NCBI RefSeq assembly: GCF_014194975.1
Contig: NZ_JACIAY010000002.1
Coordinates: 558,001 to 622,000, forward strand
DNA length: 64,000 nt
From: Sphingomonas sp. BK580
Lineage (GTDB): Bacteria; Pseudomonadota; Alphaproteobacteria; Sphingomonadales; Sphingomonadaceae
Direction: 5' to 3'
The notes under the pieces were generated by a model, which saw only the letters and a program-made list of their open reading frames with translations, was not told where the DNA came from and made no database searches. Every line of letters begins with the position of its first letter. Position 1 is the first letter of the stretch. Positions 17,582-25,428 of the stretch are shown here, one piece after another. The position numbers and the translations under genes were made by a program.

Positions 17582-17599
17582 CCCCGGCGTCCGCCGGGG
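17582..17599. repeat. REP-like palindrome CCCCGGC-N4-GCCGGGG, copy 4
   Basis: Perfect 7-base arms around GTCC, preceded by TGGA. TCCAGG after copy 3 and TGGA before copy 4 suggest that the two copies are in opposite orientation. Confidence 0.75.
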
Positions 17600-17682
17600 T
17601 GGCGGCGGGGAGGCGCGGCGTTCCGACTACCACCGTCGTCACCCTCCCGGGACCAGCACCGACTCGCCGCTTCGCTCCGCAC

Positions 17683-20025
17683 CTACCGCGGCATCGGCGT
17701 CAGCGTCGGCGGCGCGTCGGAGAGCGCGCTCCCCCACGCCTTGTTGGGGGTCGGCCCCATGACCAGCTCGAGCCGCGCGCCAAGCTTCACGTCGTCGTGG
17801 CGGAACCACGCCTTGGTCCAGGGGCGGCCGTTGAGCGTCGCCGACTGGATGTACGGGTTCGCCGCGCCGTTGTTCTTCGCCACGATCTCCAGCACCTTGC
17901 CGTTGCCGAGCGTCACCGCGGCGCGGTCGAACACCGGGCTCGCGAGCATATAGACGTCGCTCGACGGATCGACCGGGTAGAAGCCCAGCGCGGTCAGCGC
18001 GTACCACGACGAGGTCGCGCCCTGGTCGTCCATCCCGGGATAGCCGAAGCCCGAGGCGTCGCTGCCGTAGAGCGTGTCGAGGATGCGGCGCGTCAGCGCC
18101 TGCGTCTTCCACGGCTGGCCGCCCCAGGCGTAGAGGAAGGGCGCGTGCTGGTCGGGCTGGTTGCCCTGGACGTACTGGCCGACCATCCCGGTGCAGTCGC
18201 GACAGATCCCCCTGGGCGTGTAGGGGGTGGCGAAGAAGCGATCGAGCTTGGCGTTGAACGCCGCACGCCCGCCGAGCGCGCCGGCGAGCCCGCCGACGTC
18301 GTGCGGCACCAGCCACAGCGTCGACCAGCCCGACGCCTCCTTCATCATGAAGTTGTAATAAGGCTCCTGCGGGTCGAACGGCGCGATCCACTTGCCGTCC
18401 TCCGTACGACCGCGGACGAAGCCGGTGCGCTTGTCGAACACGTTGCGCCAGTTGGCGGCGCGGCGGCGGAACATGGCGGCATCGTCGCGGCGGCCGAGCC
18501 GCTCGGCCAGCTCGGCCATGGCGTGATCGTCCCAGGCATATTCGAGCGTGGTCGCCGCGCCGGCCTTGCCGCCCGCATAGGGCGGGCTCGGGTTGCCCGC
18601 GGGCACCTCGTCCGAGATCCAGCCGCGGCGCATGTACTCGGCGAGATAGCCGCGCGGCCCGGCGGGGTCGGTGGCGTTCTTGCGCATGAACTCATAGGCA
18701 GCGGCATAGTTGAACGGGATGCCGCGCCGCATCGCGCCGAGATACAGGAACACCGCATTGTCGCCGTGGAACGAGGTGTTCATGAAGCCGCGCTCGCGCG
18801 CCATGTCGAGCTCGGACGCCATGATGTCCTGCACGACCTGGGGCTCGAGCAGCTCGAGCAGCACGATCTGGTTGCGCCCGGTATCCCAGAACGGCACCGG
18901 GCCGTAGCGGTCGTGCGTCGCGGTCTGCACCGTGCCGTTGCTGTCGGCGAAGCGCTCGCCCTTGCGCGCGATCAGTCGCGGGCTGGCGAAGGACTGGAAC
19001 AAGGTGGAGTAGAACAGCCGCCGCTGCTTCTCGCTGCCGCCGCTCACCTGCACGCGGTCGAGCAGCCCCGACCAGGCCGCGCGCGCCGCGCGGCGCATGC
19101 CGTCGAAGTCCCAGCCCGGGCTCTCCACGCGCAGCCGCGCCTCGGCGTCGGCGTAGCTCGCGCCGTGCGCGATCTTGACGAGCACCTGCTCGCCCGCGCG
19201 CGTGGTGAAGTCGGCGTAGGCGCCGGCGAACCCGCCCTCGATCGCGCGCGCGTCGGGCATCACGTCCGCGCCCCCGATGCCATAGCCCTGACCCCCGCCA
19301 GGTGACTTGCGGAACGTGCCGAAGCGCTTGAACGGCTTGGAGAAGACCGCGACGAAATAGCGGCCGTCGCGCGCGTCGTGATCGTCGTCGGCGGTGGCGG
19401 CGCCGCGCACGGTCCGGTCGTTGACCACCTCGATCGCGCCGCCGCGGCGGTTGAGGTTGAGGATCAGGTGCGCTCGTTCGGTCGCGGGGAAGGTGAAGCG
19501 CATCAGCCCGGTGGCGCGGCTCGCGGTCAGCTCGGCCCTGACGCCGATGCTGGTGAGGTCGACGGCGTAATAGCCCGGCGACGCCACTTCCTTCGTCTTG
19601 TCGTAATAGGCCTGGGTCGAGGCCGGCGGCACGGTCCAGTCACCCACCACGGGCATGACGAAGGGCTGCGCGCGCCCGCCATAGGTCGGCCCGCCGCCCG
19701 CGGTGAAGCCGATCATCGTCGGGTTGCTGTAATAATAGGGCGTCGCGACGCCGGTGGGATAGCTGAGCGGCACGTTGACGTTGACCGGCGCCGCCTCGAC
19801 CGCGCTGTGCGGCAGCCGCGCGCCGGGCGAAGTGATGCCCGAATAGGTCGGCTCGCCCGGCGGCGGCGCGTTGCCGATCAGCTCGGGGCGGTCGAGCGGC
19901 GCGGTGCCGACGCGCGGGTCGGCGAGGTCGACGCCGGAGCGGCTCGCCTGCTGGCCGAAGCCGCCGCTCGCTGTCAGCGCCGCGAGCGCCACCGCACCCG
20001 CCCATGTCGTCGCCCGCCGCATCGT
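17683..20025 (-). CDS. GH92 family glycosidase (GH92-4) with Gln at the catalytic-acid position, divergent
   Basis: The 780-residue protein is read from ATG 20025, where a clear signal peptide (MRRATTWAGAVALAALTA) begins; the longer open frame to 20151 adds 42 residues that overlap the promoter. The GH92 architecture is recognisable (DLADPRVGT start, LGFYPVDP end), but the N-terminal part is the most divergent of the four. The acid motif reads GQYVQGNQP with glutamine at Q623, and the base-site motif is GMDDQGATSSW, where the usual G-Q after the aspartates is G-A. It may act on mannosyl-phosphate or another good leaving group, or have changed specificity. It has its own promoter at 20074-20103. 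Confidence 0.85.
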   Translation of the reverse strand, partial: TMRRATTWAGAVALAALTASGGFGQQASRSGVDLADPRVGTAPLDRPELIGNAPPPGEPTYSGITSPGARLPHSAVEAAPVNVNVPLSYPTGVATPYYYSNPTMIGFTAGGGPTYGGRAQPFVMPVVGDWTVPPASTQAYYDKTKEVASPGYYAVDLTSIGVRAELTASRATGLMRFTFPATERAHLILNLNRRGGAIEVVNDRTVRGAATADDDHDARDGRYFVAVFSKPFKRFGTFRKSPGGGQGYGIGGADVMPDARAIEGGFAGAYADFTTRAGEQVLVKIAHGASYADAEARLRVESPGWDFDGMRRAARAAWSGLLDRVQVSGGSEKQRRLFYSTLFQSFASPRLIARKGERFADSNGTVQTATHDRYGPVPFWDTGRNQIVLLELLEPQVVQDIMASELDMARERGFMNTSFHGDNAVFLYLGAMRRGIPFNYAAAYEFMRKNATDPAGPRGYLAEYMRRGWISDEVPAGNPSPPYAGGKAGAATTLEYAWDDHAMAELAERLGRRDDAAMFRRRAANWRNVFDKRTGFVRGRTEDGKWIAPFDPQEPYYNFMMKEASGWSTLWLVPHDVGGLAGALGGRAAFNAKLDRFFATPYTPRGICRDCTGMVGQYVQGNQPDQHAPFLYAWGGQPWKTQALTRRILDTLYGSDASGFGYPGMDDQGATSSWYALTALGFYPVDPSSDVYMLASPVFDRAAVTLGNGKVLEIVAKNNGAANPYIQSATLNGRPWTKAWFRHDDVKLGARLELVMGPTPNKAWGSALSDAPPTLTPMPR

Positions 20026-20073
20026 CCGTCTCCCACGCGCCGTGTGATCCGCTGCCACCCGGCTATGGTTCTG

Positions 20074-20103
20074 ATTAGACGGATAAACCAATTTGGTTGT
20101 CAA
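20074..20103 (-). promoter_or_regulatory. Promoter and operator of GH92-4, TTGACA-N18-TCTAAT
   Basis: On the minus strand TTGACA (20103-20098) and TCTAAT (20079-20074) are 18 bases apart, about 50 bases before the ATG at 20025. The spacer carries AACCAA-T-TTGGTT (20086-20098), a perfect palindrome around one base that contains CAAATTGG, shared with the other promoters of the mannan locus. Confidence 0.6.
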
Positions 20104-20171
20104 TGGTGTGCGTGGCCGCGTGCACCCGAATGCCGCGCCCGGCCGTTGCACGCGCGCGAAGGAGTGAGCGG

Positions 20172-21506
20172 ATGGTGGACGAGCGCGGGCGGGCGGTGCC
20201 GAGCGGACGATGGTCGCGGCTGGGCGGTTTCGGCAAGCTCGCGGGCGGCGTCGCCGGCGGGGTGATCGCCGAGGGCGCGCGACGGCTGGCCACGGGCGAG
20301 CGGCCGCGCATGAACGAGCTGCTGCTCACCCCCGCCAATGCCGCGCGCGTCGCCGACCAGCTCTCGCAGTTGCGCGGCGCGGCGATGAAGCTGGGGCAGA
20401 TGATCTCGATGGACGCGGGCGACGTGCTGCCGCCCGAGCTCACCGCGATCCTGGCGCGGCTGCGCGAGAATGCGCATCACATGCCGCCGGCGCAGCTCGA
20501 CCGCGTGCTGGCGCAGCAATGGGGCGAGGGGTGGCGAAAGCGCTTTCGCCACTTCCAGGCGCACCCGATCGCGGCGGCCTCGATCGGTCAGGTCCATCGC
20601 GCCGAGCTGCGCGACGGGCGCGTGCTCGCGATCAAGGTGCAATATCCCGGCGTGGCGGAGAGCATCGACGCCGACGTCGACAATGTCGCGACGCTGCTGC
20701 GCGTCACCGGGCTGCTGCCGCGCGAGCTCGACCTGCGCCCTTTGCTGGAGGAGGCCAAGCGCCAGCTGCGTGAGGAGGCCGATTACGCGCGCGAGCTGGC
20801 CATGCTCGAGCGCTATCGCGGCCTGCTCGGCGACGATCCCGCCTATGTCCTTCCCGCGGCCGAGCCGGCGCTGAGCACCGGGCGCGTGCTGGCGATGGAC
20901 TTCGTCGCGGGTGCGCCGGTCGAGACGCTCGCCGAGGCGCCGCAGGAGACGCGCGACACCGCCGGCGCGGCGCTGGTGCGGCTGGTGCTGCGCGAGCTGT
21001 TCGACTGGGGCGTGATGCAGACCGACCCGAACTTCGCCAACTATCGCTGGCAGGCGGAAACCGGACGACTGGTGCTGCTCGACTTCGGCGCGGCGCGCCC
21101 CGTCCGTGCGGAGACCCGCGCGGGCTATCACCGGCTGCTGATGGCGGGGCTCGACGGCGACCGCGCGCGCGTGCGCGAGGCGGCGCTCGCCGCTGGATTC
21201 CTGGGCAGCGCGGCGGTGCAGCGCCACGGCGCGGCGGTCGACCGCATGATCGACGTGATCCTGACCGAGCTCGGCCGGCCCGGCCTGTTCGACTTCGGCG
21301 ACCGCCGCTTCGTCGGCGTGATCCGCGAGGAGGCCACCGCGGTGGCGCGCGACCGCTCGACGTGGCACCTGCCGCCGGTCGACACGCTGTTCGTCCAGCG
21401 CAAGGTGAGCGGCACCGCGCTGCTGTGCGCCCGGCTCGGCGCGCGGGTCGAGGTGCGCGCGATGGTGGAGCGCTATCGCGGCGCGGACGCGGCGGCGATG
21501 GGGTAG
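20172..21506 (+). CDS. ABC1/ADCK atypical kinase, COQ8 (ADCK3)-like
   Basis: The 444-residue protein begins at ATG 20172, with AAGGAGTG 6 bases upstream. It carries the ADCK signature: KLGQ at residues 73-76, an alanine-rich loop AAASIGQVHRA, the MQTDPNFANY motif and LLDFGAAR with the metal-binding aspartate D304. MQTDPN-x-x-N is the form I associate with mitochondrial COQ8/ADCK3, as opposed to the DPHPGN form of bacterial UbiB. Relatives support ubiquinone synthesis by ATP hydrolysis rather than ordinary protein phosphorylation. It diverges from the GH92-4 promoter, but a link to mannan use is not implied. Confidence 0.85.
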   Translation: MVDERGRAVPSGRWSRLGGFGKLAGGVAGGVIAEGARRLATGERPRMNELLLTPANAARVADQLSQLRGAAMKLGQMISMDAGDVLPPELTAILARLRENAHHMPPAQLDRVLAQQWGEGWRKRFRHFQAHPIAAASIGQVHRAELRDGRVLAIKVQYPGVAESIDADVDNVATLLRVTGLLPRELDLRPLLEEAKRQLREEADYARELAMLERYRGLLGDDPAYVLPAAEPALSTGRVLAMDFVAGAPVETLAEAPQETRDTAGAALVRLVLRELFDWGVMQTDPNFANYRWQAETGRLVLLDFGAARPVRAETRAGYHRLLMAGLDGDRARVREAALAAGFLGSAAVQRHGAAVDRMIDVILTELGRPGLFDFGDRRFVGVIREEATAVARDRSTWHLPPVDTLFVQRKVSGTALLCARLGARVEVRAMVERYRGADAAAMG

Positions 21507-21666
21507 GCCGGCCCGAGCGGGGTCGTCGCAGACGTGCCGGTGCTGCGATCACGACCCCGGGCATACGCACCGCGCGGCTCGCGTCTACGCGGCGGCGGGA
21601 GGGGAGGGATGCGCTCCCGCCCATACGCGGGAACCTAAGATCCCACGCGCCACTCGGGGCCCTGGC

Positions 21667-21684
21667 TTCCTGCCCGCGCAGGAA
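21667..21684. repeat. REP-like palindrome, TTCCTGC variant
   Basis: TTCCTGC and GCAGGAA flank CCGC and are followed by CACGG. It is a shorter relative of 17473-17492. It lies in the 186-base gap between the convergent ABC1 kinase and deaminase genes. Confidence 0.6.
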
Positions 21685-21692
21685 CACGGCAG

Positions 21693-22184
21693 CTAGAGGT
21701 TCGCCTGCTCCTCCTCCGGCAGCTCGGCGTCGGGCGGGTAGTAGAGCGACGCGCATTCCTCGCGCAGGCAGCCGCCCTCGATCACGATGTCGTCGCGATA
21801 GGCATCGGCGATGAACGACAGGGTGTCGACGTGCTGCGCCTCCCAGTACATCGCGTGGACGTCCTCGCGCCCCGCGCCGTAGACAACCCGCCCGACCTTC
21901 GACCAGATCGAGGCCATGGTGCACATGCCGCACGGCTGCAGCGTGGAGTAGAGCGTCGCGCCGCGCAGCTCGAGCTCGCCGCTGTTCTCGCAGGCGCGGC
22001 GGATCGCCATCATCTCGGCGTGCGCGGTGGCGTCGGGCAGTTCGTGGGTCTGGTTGCGCTCGGCCGCCAGTACCTTGCCGTCGAGCACGATCACCGAGCC
22101 GAGCGGCGAGGTGGACGGGTCCGATCCCTTCGAGCGCGCCACCGCGATCGCCTCGCGCATCCAGTGTTCGTCTTCCTCGGTCAT
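21693..22184 (-). CDS. Nucleoside/dCMP deaminase family protein
   Basis: The 163-residue zinc enzyme has TAHAEMMAI (H55 zinc ligand, E57 proton shuttle) and PCGMC (C85, C88 zinc ligands), the cytidine/deoxycytidylate deaminase core. The ATG at 22184 is preceded by GGAGGTG; the longer open frame upstream lacks family likeness. The length and the C-terminal CLREECASLYYPP tail suit a stand-alone nucleoside or base deaminase (guanine or cytosine type) better than the tRNA enzyme TadA. The substrate is not decided by sequence alone. Confidence 0.8.
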   Translation of the reverse strand: MTEEDEHWMREAIAVARSKGSDPSTSPLGSVIVLDGKVLAAERNQTHELPDATAHAEMMAIRRACENSGELELRGATLYSTLQPCGMCTMASIWSKVGRVVYGAGREDVHAMYWEAQHVDTLSFIADAYRDDIVIEGGCLREECASLYYPPDAELPEEEQANL

Positions 22185-22448
22185 GCACACCTCCGCCGCG
22201 CTCAACGCCGCGGCGGCGCGGTCGCTCCCGGCCGTCGCGGGCTGATCCGCAAATAACAATGGCTTAGCGGCGCCGCCGACGCGGGCGGCGGCGAGGGAAC
22301 GCGACGATCGTCGCGGTTCGTCGCAGCCAAGGCACGGAAGCCGGTGAACGGTGGTCGACGCGGCGCGAGCGGAGCGGGCGCGGGCTCCCGCCCGGCTATC
22401 TCGCAGTCGCAGCAACTCCTATGCGAGCGCCGGGGTTCGAGGAGGAAG

Positions 22449-23465
22449 ATGATGTTCGACAACGATCAGCCGCGTCAGGCCAGCCGACGCGACGCGCTGC
22501 GGCTCGGGGCGGGCGCGGCGGCCACCGCGCTGGTGGCCTGCCGCGGCCAGGCCGTCGAGGTGACCGGCCTGCGCCAGGACGGCATCCCGACGCGCCAGAT
22601 CGGCGCGATCACGGGCAACGACCCCGCCGCGATGCGGCAATGGGCGCAGTGGCTCGGCCGCCCGCAGGATCACGACCTGCTCTACTTCAACCAGGACAGC
22701 TGGGAGCAGTTCGACCAGTCGATCGACTTCATCGCCGGCGTCGGTCGCCAGGTGCTGGCGCAGGGGCGGCGGGTGCAGTGGTCGGTGCCGGTCGGCGGCC
22801 CGGGTGGCTATGACAGCGTCGCCGCGGGCCAGCGCGACGACCTCTACCGCCGGGTCGCCGCCGCGATCGTCGCCGCTTACCCGCGCGGCGACAGCCGCAT
22901 CTACGTCCGCCTGCCGTGGGAGTTCAACCTCCCCTCGCAGTCGCTCGCCGCGCGCGACGCCGGCGGGCGCTGGGCGGCGCGGCTCTACGTCGCGGCGTGG
23001 CGTCGCATCGCCGGCGTCTTCCGCCAGGTATCGCGCCGCTTCTACTTCGACTGGTGCCCGAACATCGGCGAGGGCGGGATCAACCCAGAGCAATGCTATC
23101 CCGGCGACGACGTGGTCGATGTCGTGAGCCTCGACCTCTACTACCAGGGCCAGTACGACGACCAGAACCTGCGCGACGGCGGGCGCTCGATCTTCGGCTA
23201 TCGCCTGTCGCAGCCGTTCGGCCTGGCCTGGCTGTCGAGCTTCGGCGCGCGTCACGGCAAGCTGATCGGCCTGTCGGAATGGGGTGTCGACGACGACCGC
23301 GCGGTGGTGTTCGCGCAGCTGCTCGCTGCCTGGATCGGCGCGCAGGGATCGCGCCTGTCGCACCACAATTACTGGAACCGCTCCGACGGCGGCATCAACG
23401 CGAAGCTCACCGACGGGCACCTGCCCAAGGTAGCGCGGGTGTATCGCGCCGCGTTCGGGCGCTGA
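22449..23465 (+). CDS. GH26-like glycosidase, predicted Tat lipoprotein
   Basis: The 338-residue protein starts with a twin-arginine segment (SRRDALRLGAG) followed by the lipobox LVAC, so it is probably a Tat-exported lipoprotein. The rest resembles the (beta/alpha)8 fold of GH26 mannanases: YVRLPWEFN places a likely acid/base at E158 and GLSEWGVDD a likely nucleophile at E277. Classical GH26 proteins have histidine before the first glutamate; here it is tryptophan. GGAGG at 22441 suits either ATG 22449 or ATG 22452, the latter with better spacing. If active it could cut beta-mannan or a related polymer at the cell surface. Specificity is uncertain. Confidence 0.65.
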   Translation: MMFDNDQPRQASRRDALRLGAGAAATALVACRGQAVEVTGLRQDGIPTRQIGAITGNDPAAMRQWAQWLGRPQDHDLLYFNQDSWEQFDQSIDFIAGVGRQVLAQGRRVQWSVPVGGPGGYDSVAAGQRDDLYRRVAAAIVAAYPRGDSRIYVRLPWEFNLPSQSLAARDAGGRWAARLYVAAWRRIAGVFRQVSRRFYFDWCPNIGEGGINPEQCYPGDDVVDVVSLDLYYQGQYDDQNLRDGGRSIFGYRLSQPFGLAWLSSFGARHGKLIGLSEWGVDDDRAVVFAQLLAAWIGAQGSRLSHHNYWNRSDGGINAKLTDGHLPKVARVYRAAFGR

Positions 23466-23529
23466 GCGTTCGCGGGGCTGTCCTACGCGGGGGTGATCTC
23501 GTACGGGCGGGGCAACCTTCGGCGCCTTT

Positions 23530-23551
23530 CCCCTCCCGTGAAGGGGAGGGG
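23530..23551 (+). terminator. Terminator-like GC hairpin after the GH26-like gene
   Basis: CCCCTCCC (23530-23537) pairs with GGGAGGGG (23544-23551) 65 bases past the stop. The following CTCTGATC is only weakly T-rich, so it may be a dispersed repeat acting as an RNA end rather than a canonical terminator. Confidence 0.4.
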
Positions 23552-23661
23552 CTCTGATCATCGTGCCGACCGCACCGCTGCGCGCCGCATCTTTCTCATG
23601 GCTGCTAGCCAGAGCGCCTGCTGGCGGTGACGATCGCTCCTCCGCCAGATGTCCAACATGA

Positions 23662-23676
23662 CTCAACATTCGCGCG
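23662..23676 (+). repeat. CTCAACATTCGCGCG repeat, copy 1
   Basis: Identical to 23817-23831. A one-mismatch inverted copy lies at 23767-23781. Confidence 0.6.
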
Positions 23677-23766
23677 GTGGTAGACCCGGCGAGGCATCAC
23701 CTTCCATCCGGACGAGCCGAGTGATTTCAGGGGTTTATGACCGGAAGGCGAGATCAGCCGTCACAT

Positions 23767-23781
23767 CGCGCGAACGTTGAG
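23767..23781 (-). repeat. CTCAAC-type repeat, inverted copy
   Basis: On the minus strand this reads CTCAACGTTCGCGCG. With the copy at 23817-23831 it could form a 15-base stem with one mismatch around a 35-base loop. Confidence 0.6.
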
Positions 23782-23816
23782 CCTCGCCGCGCGGAACCGT
23801 CGAGCGACTCAACTTG

Positions 23817-23831
23817 CTCAACATTCGCGCG
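23817..23831 (+). repeat. CTCAACATTCGCGCG repeat, copy 2
   Basis: Exact direct repeat of 23662-23676, ending 13 bases before the stop of the dehydrogenase gene. Confidence 0.6.
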
Positions 23832-23844
23832 CCGCGGCGGGGGC

Positions 23845-24843
23845 TCAGGCCCAGCCCTCGAGCACCTGATCGGGCGGGCGATGGCCGTCTGCCCAGCTGC
23901 GGATGTTCGCGATGACGCGCTCGCCCGAGGCGACGCGGCCCTCGTACGTCGCCGAGCCCATGTGCGGGGTCATGACGACGTTGCGCAGGGCGAGCAGCCG
24001 CGGGTCGATCTCGGGCTCGTGCCGCCATACGTCGAGCCCGGCGCCGGCGAGCCGCCCGGCCTCGAGCGCGTCGACCAGCGCGTCCTCGTCGAGGATGCCG
24101 CCGCGACTGGCGTTGATGACGAAGACGTGCGGGCGCAGCAGTGCCAGCCTTCGCCGGTCGATGAGGTCGCGGCTGTCGGCGTTGAGCGGGGTGTGGATCG
24201 TCAGCACGTCGACCGCGCCGAGGAGGTCATCGAGCTCGGCATGCCAGAGCGCGCCGAGCTCGCGCTCGACTGCCGCGGGCAGGCGATGGCGGTTGTGGTA
24301 GTGGATCGAGAGACCGAAGGCGCGCGCGCGCCGGGCCACCGCCTGGCCGATCCGCCCCATGCCGACGATGCCGAGCGCCTTGCCGCCGATGCGATAGCCC
24401 AGCATCCCGCCCGGGCTCCAGCCGGTCCACTCGCCCGAGCGTACCAGCTTCTCGCCCTCGGCGAGGCGGCGCGGCACCGAGACGATCAGCGCCATCACGA
24501 GGTCGGCGGTGTCCTCGGTGAGCACGCCGGGGGTGTTGGTGACGATGATGCCGCGCGCGCGCGCGGCGCGCAGGTCGATGTGGTTCACCCCCGCGCCGAA
24601 ATTGGCGATCAGGCGGAGCCGCTCGCCGGCGCCGGCGATCAGCGCCGCGTCGATCGTGTCGGTGACGGCGGGGACGAGCACGTCGCTGTCGGCCATGGCG
24701 GCGGCGAGCGCGTCGCGCGAGAGCGGGCGGTCGCCGCGGTTGTTGCTGGTGTCGAACAGTTGCTCGAGCCGCCGCATGACGACCTCGGGCAGCTCGCGCG
24801 TGACGGTCACCTTGGGATGGGCGCAGCGTCGCGGGTCGGCCAT
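23845..24843 (-). CDS. D-2-hydroxyacid dehydrogenase (glyoxylate/hydroxypyruvate reductase type)
   Basis: The 332-residue cytoplasmic oxidoreductase has the two-domain D-2-hydroxyacid dehydrogenase layout. The nucleotide-binding motif is GIVGMGRIGQAVARRA. The catalytic arginine lies in NASRGGI, the glutamate in the EPEI region and the histidine in MTPHMGS. The family reduces 2-keto acids such as glyoxylate or hydroxypyruvate with NAD(P)H. It is transcribed away from the SH3-nadC group, leaving an 81-base divergent gap. Substrate choice is not predictable. Confidence 0.88.
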   Translation of the reverse strand: MADPRRCAHPKVTVTRELPEVVMRRLEQLFDTSNNRGDRPLSRDALAAAMADSDVLVPAVTDTIDAALIAGAGERLRLIANFGAGVNHIDLRAARARGIIVTNTPGVLTEDTADLVMALIVSVPRRLAEGEKLVRSGEWTGWSPGGMLGYRIGGKALGIVGMGRIGQAVARRARAFGLSIHYHNRHRLPAAVERELGALWHAELDDLLGAVDVLTIHTPLNADSRDLIDRRRLALLRPHVFVINASRGGILDEDALVDALEAGRLAGAGLDVWRHEPEIDPRLLALRNVVMTPHMGSATYEGRVASGERVIANIRSWADGHRPPDQVLEGWA

Positions 24844-24924
24844 GCGCCCGGATTGGCGCAGCCCCGCGCGGGCGTCAACGGTAAGCGGTTGCTGGCGCGC
24901 CGTGCGCCTCTTACAGACTGGCGC

Positions 24925-25428
24925 GTGGACAGCGGGATCTCAGCGGGGCGGCGCGCCGCGATGGCGGCGGTGATGGCGGCGACGGCGTGCGGTGCGGCGG
25001 CGGACGCCGCGCCCGACCTGCGCGAGCCGCCCTATTACGCCTCGCTCAGCCCGTCGCGCGCGCGGATGCGGACCGGGCCGGGGCGCACCTTCCCGTCGAG
25101 CTGGGTCTACGTCCGCGCCGACCTGCCGGTGCGCGTCGTCGCGGTGTTCAAGGAATGGCGCAAGGTCGAGGATCCGGGTGGCACGCAGGGCTGGATGCTC
25201 GGCACGCTGGTGAGTCACACCCGCACCGCGATCGTCACCGGCGGCGAGCCCGCCGAGCTGCGCGACCGCCCCGGCGGCCCGCACGTGCTGTGGCGCGCGC
25301 AGCCGGGGGTGGTGGGGCGGCTGAGCCAGTGCGGCAACGGCTGGTGCCGCTTCGATGTCCACGGCCAGGCCGGGTTCGTGCAGACCGAGCGGCTGTGGGG
25401 CGTGGCGCCCGGCGAGGTGCTGCCATGA
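24925..25428 (+). CDS. Exported SH3-domain protein
   Basis: The 167-residue protein contains one or two bacterial SH3-like units (SLSPSRARMRTGPGRTFPSS, then WRKVEDPGGTQGWM and a second GWCRFDVHGQAGFV). Such domains often bind peptidoglycan peptides. GTG 24925 is favoured because it supplies an RR-containing n-region before the hydrophobic AAMAAVMAATACGAA; ATG 24961 is the alternative. Its stop overlaps the nadC start (ATGA). Neither start has a strong ribosome-binding site. Confidence 0.75.
   Translation: MDSGISAGRRAAMAAVMAATACGAAADAAPDLREPPYYASLSPSRARMRTGPGRTFPSSWVYVRADLPVRVVAVFKEWRKVEDPGGTQGWMLGTLVSHTRTAIVTGGEPAELRDRPGGPHVLWRAQPGVVGRLSQCGNGWCRFDVHGQAGFVQTERLWGVAPGEVLP

Larger units (their letters stand above)
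17264..17682. other. Gene-free gap packed with REP-like palindromes
   Basis: This 419-base space between convergent GH92 genes has no credible gene. It contains four CCCCGGC-N4-GCCGGGG palindromes and one GTTCCTGCG/CGCAGGAAC palindrome, listed separately. Open frames crossing it are arginine/proline-rich translations of these repeats. Confidence 0.7.
23466..23844. other. Gap with a GC hairpin and a small repeated motif
   Basis: This 379-base space between convergent genes contains no gene I can support. It holds the CCCCTCCC hairpin (23530-23551) and three copies of a 15-base motif (23662, 23767 inverted, 23817), listed separately. Confidence 0.6.

Noticed and set aside
17291..17599. Possible CRISPR array
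   Set aside because: The repeats are short palindromes of two families with irregular spacing and no uniform spacers, and no cas genes are present.
20026..20151. N-terminal extension of GH92-4 to the TTG/ATG-like start at 20151
   Set aside because: It would place 42 residues ahead of a clear signal peptide and would run over the promoter at 20074-20103.
23737..25428. 563-codon reading of the SH3 frame extending upstream over the dehydrogenase gene
   Set aside because: Only the last ~165 codons resemble a protein family; the rest is antisense to the dehydrogenase.
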